Source: Candidatus Levyibacteriota bacterium
GTDB lineage: Bacteria; Patescibacteriota; Microgenomatia; Levybacterales; UBA12049
Direction of reading: 5' to 3'
DNA: 6,677 nucleotides
NCBI GenBank assembly: GCA_903872785.1
Contig: CAIQLZ010000092.1
Span: 1-6,677, forward strand
Part shown: positions 6,546-6,677 of the stretch, piece after piece
How the letters are laid out: the number at the start of each line of letters is the position of its first letter
Numbering within the stretch: position 1 is the first letter of the stretch
Notes under the pieces: model-generated
Database searches by the model: none
What the model saw: the letters and a program-made list of their open reading frames with translations, nothing else
What the model was told of the DNA's origin: nothing
Translations under genes and position numbers: made by a program

Positions 6546-6677
6546 ATGACTAATCCTGAATACTCAAAAGAAAAGGACAAAGATGAGTCTGGATTTAGCG
6601 AAAAAGAAGAAGCTTTGGATATAGAAGTCAGAGCAGGTGAGTGGCAGAATTTGAAAAAAATTAAGACTTACCAAAGG
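6546..6677 (+). CDS. Start of an unrecognised charged protein, C-terminus beyond window
   Basis: An ATG at 6546 opens 44 codons with no stop before the window edge. The visible N-terminus is highly charged and probably disordered (MTNPEYSKEKDKDESG at the start), then Glu-rich to about residue 28, followed by AGEWQNLKKIKTY. No family is recognised and no membrane segment is present so far. There is no Shine-Dalgarno and no promoter immediately upstream. The gene starts 39 nt after tRNA-Cys and may be transcribed from its promoter. An alternative start further downstream cannot be excluded. Confidence 0.55.
   Translation, partial: MTNPEYSKEKDKDESGFSEKEEALDIEVRAGEWQNLKKIKTYQR

Overview
The window is AT-rich, gene-dense bacterial DNA with standard stop codon use. 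It is centred on one complete 16S rRNA gene. The 16S is near-normal in length but divergent: it has substitutions in the 530 loop and the 790-loop stem, two lengthened helices and several shortened ones. It stands apart from any 23S gene. Together with small compact genes, near-zero intergenic gaps and a DUF5667-type exported protein, this suggests a Candidate Phyla Radiation (Patescibacteria) genome, perhaps Microgenomates. That placement is inference, since no tree could be run.

Left part (1-900, minus strand): the N-terminal half of a single-pass membrane-anchored protein with an extracytoplasmic domain, and a small multi-pass membrane protein with an H/D-rich pattern resembling YdjM/DUF457 proteins. 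Diverging from them on the plus strand are an exported DUF5667-like helical protein (947-1822) and a SPOUT/SpoU RNA 2'-O-methyltransferase (1860-2393).

Centre (2394-4474): a self-contained 16S unit. In order it has a near-perfect sigma70-type promoter, a GC hairpin with a T tract, a boxA antitermination element, the 5' arm of a 19-bp processing stem, the mature 16S (about 2733-4251), the matching 3' arm, and an intrinsic terminator. No 23S, 5S or spacer tRNA follows, so the 16S appears unlinked from the rest of the rRNA operon.

Right part (4475-6677): a GT4 glycosyltransferase and a GT2 glycosyltransferase that are almost contiguous, transcribed from an extended -10 promoter just after the 16S terminator. 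They probably act on the cell envelope or on lipids. A tRNA-Cys(GCA) with its own promoter follows, then the start of an unrecognised charged protein that runs off the end.

Two observations stand out. Extended -10 promoters (TGn before the hexamer) recur across the window, and three of them sit only 6-7 nt upstream of a start codon, which predicts leaderless mRNAs. The 16S also shows compensated base changes in functional helices and has lost canonical methylation targets. I see no CRISPR array, insertion sequence or defence system.
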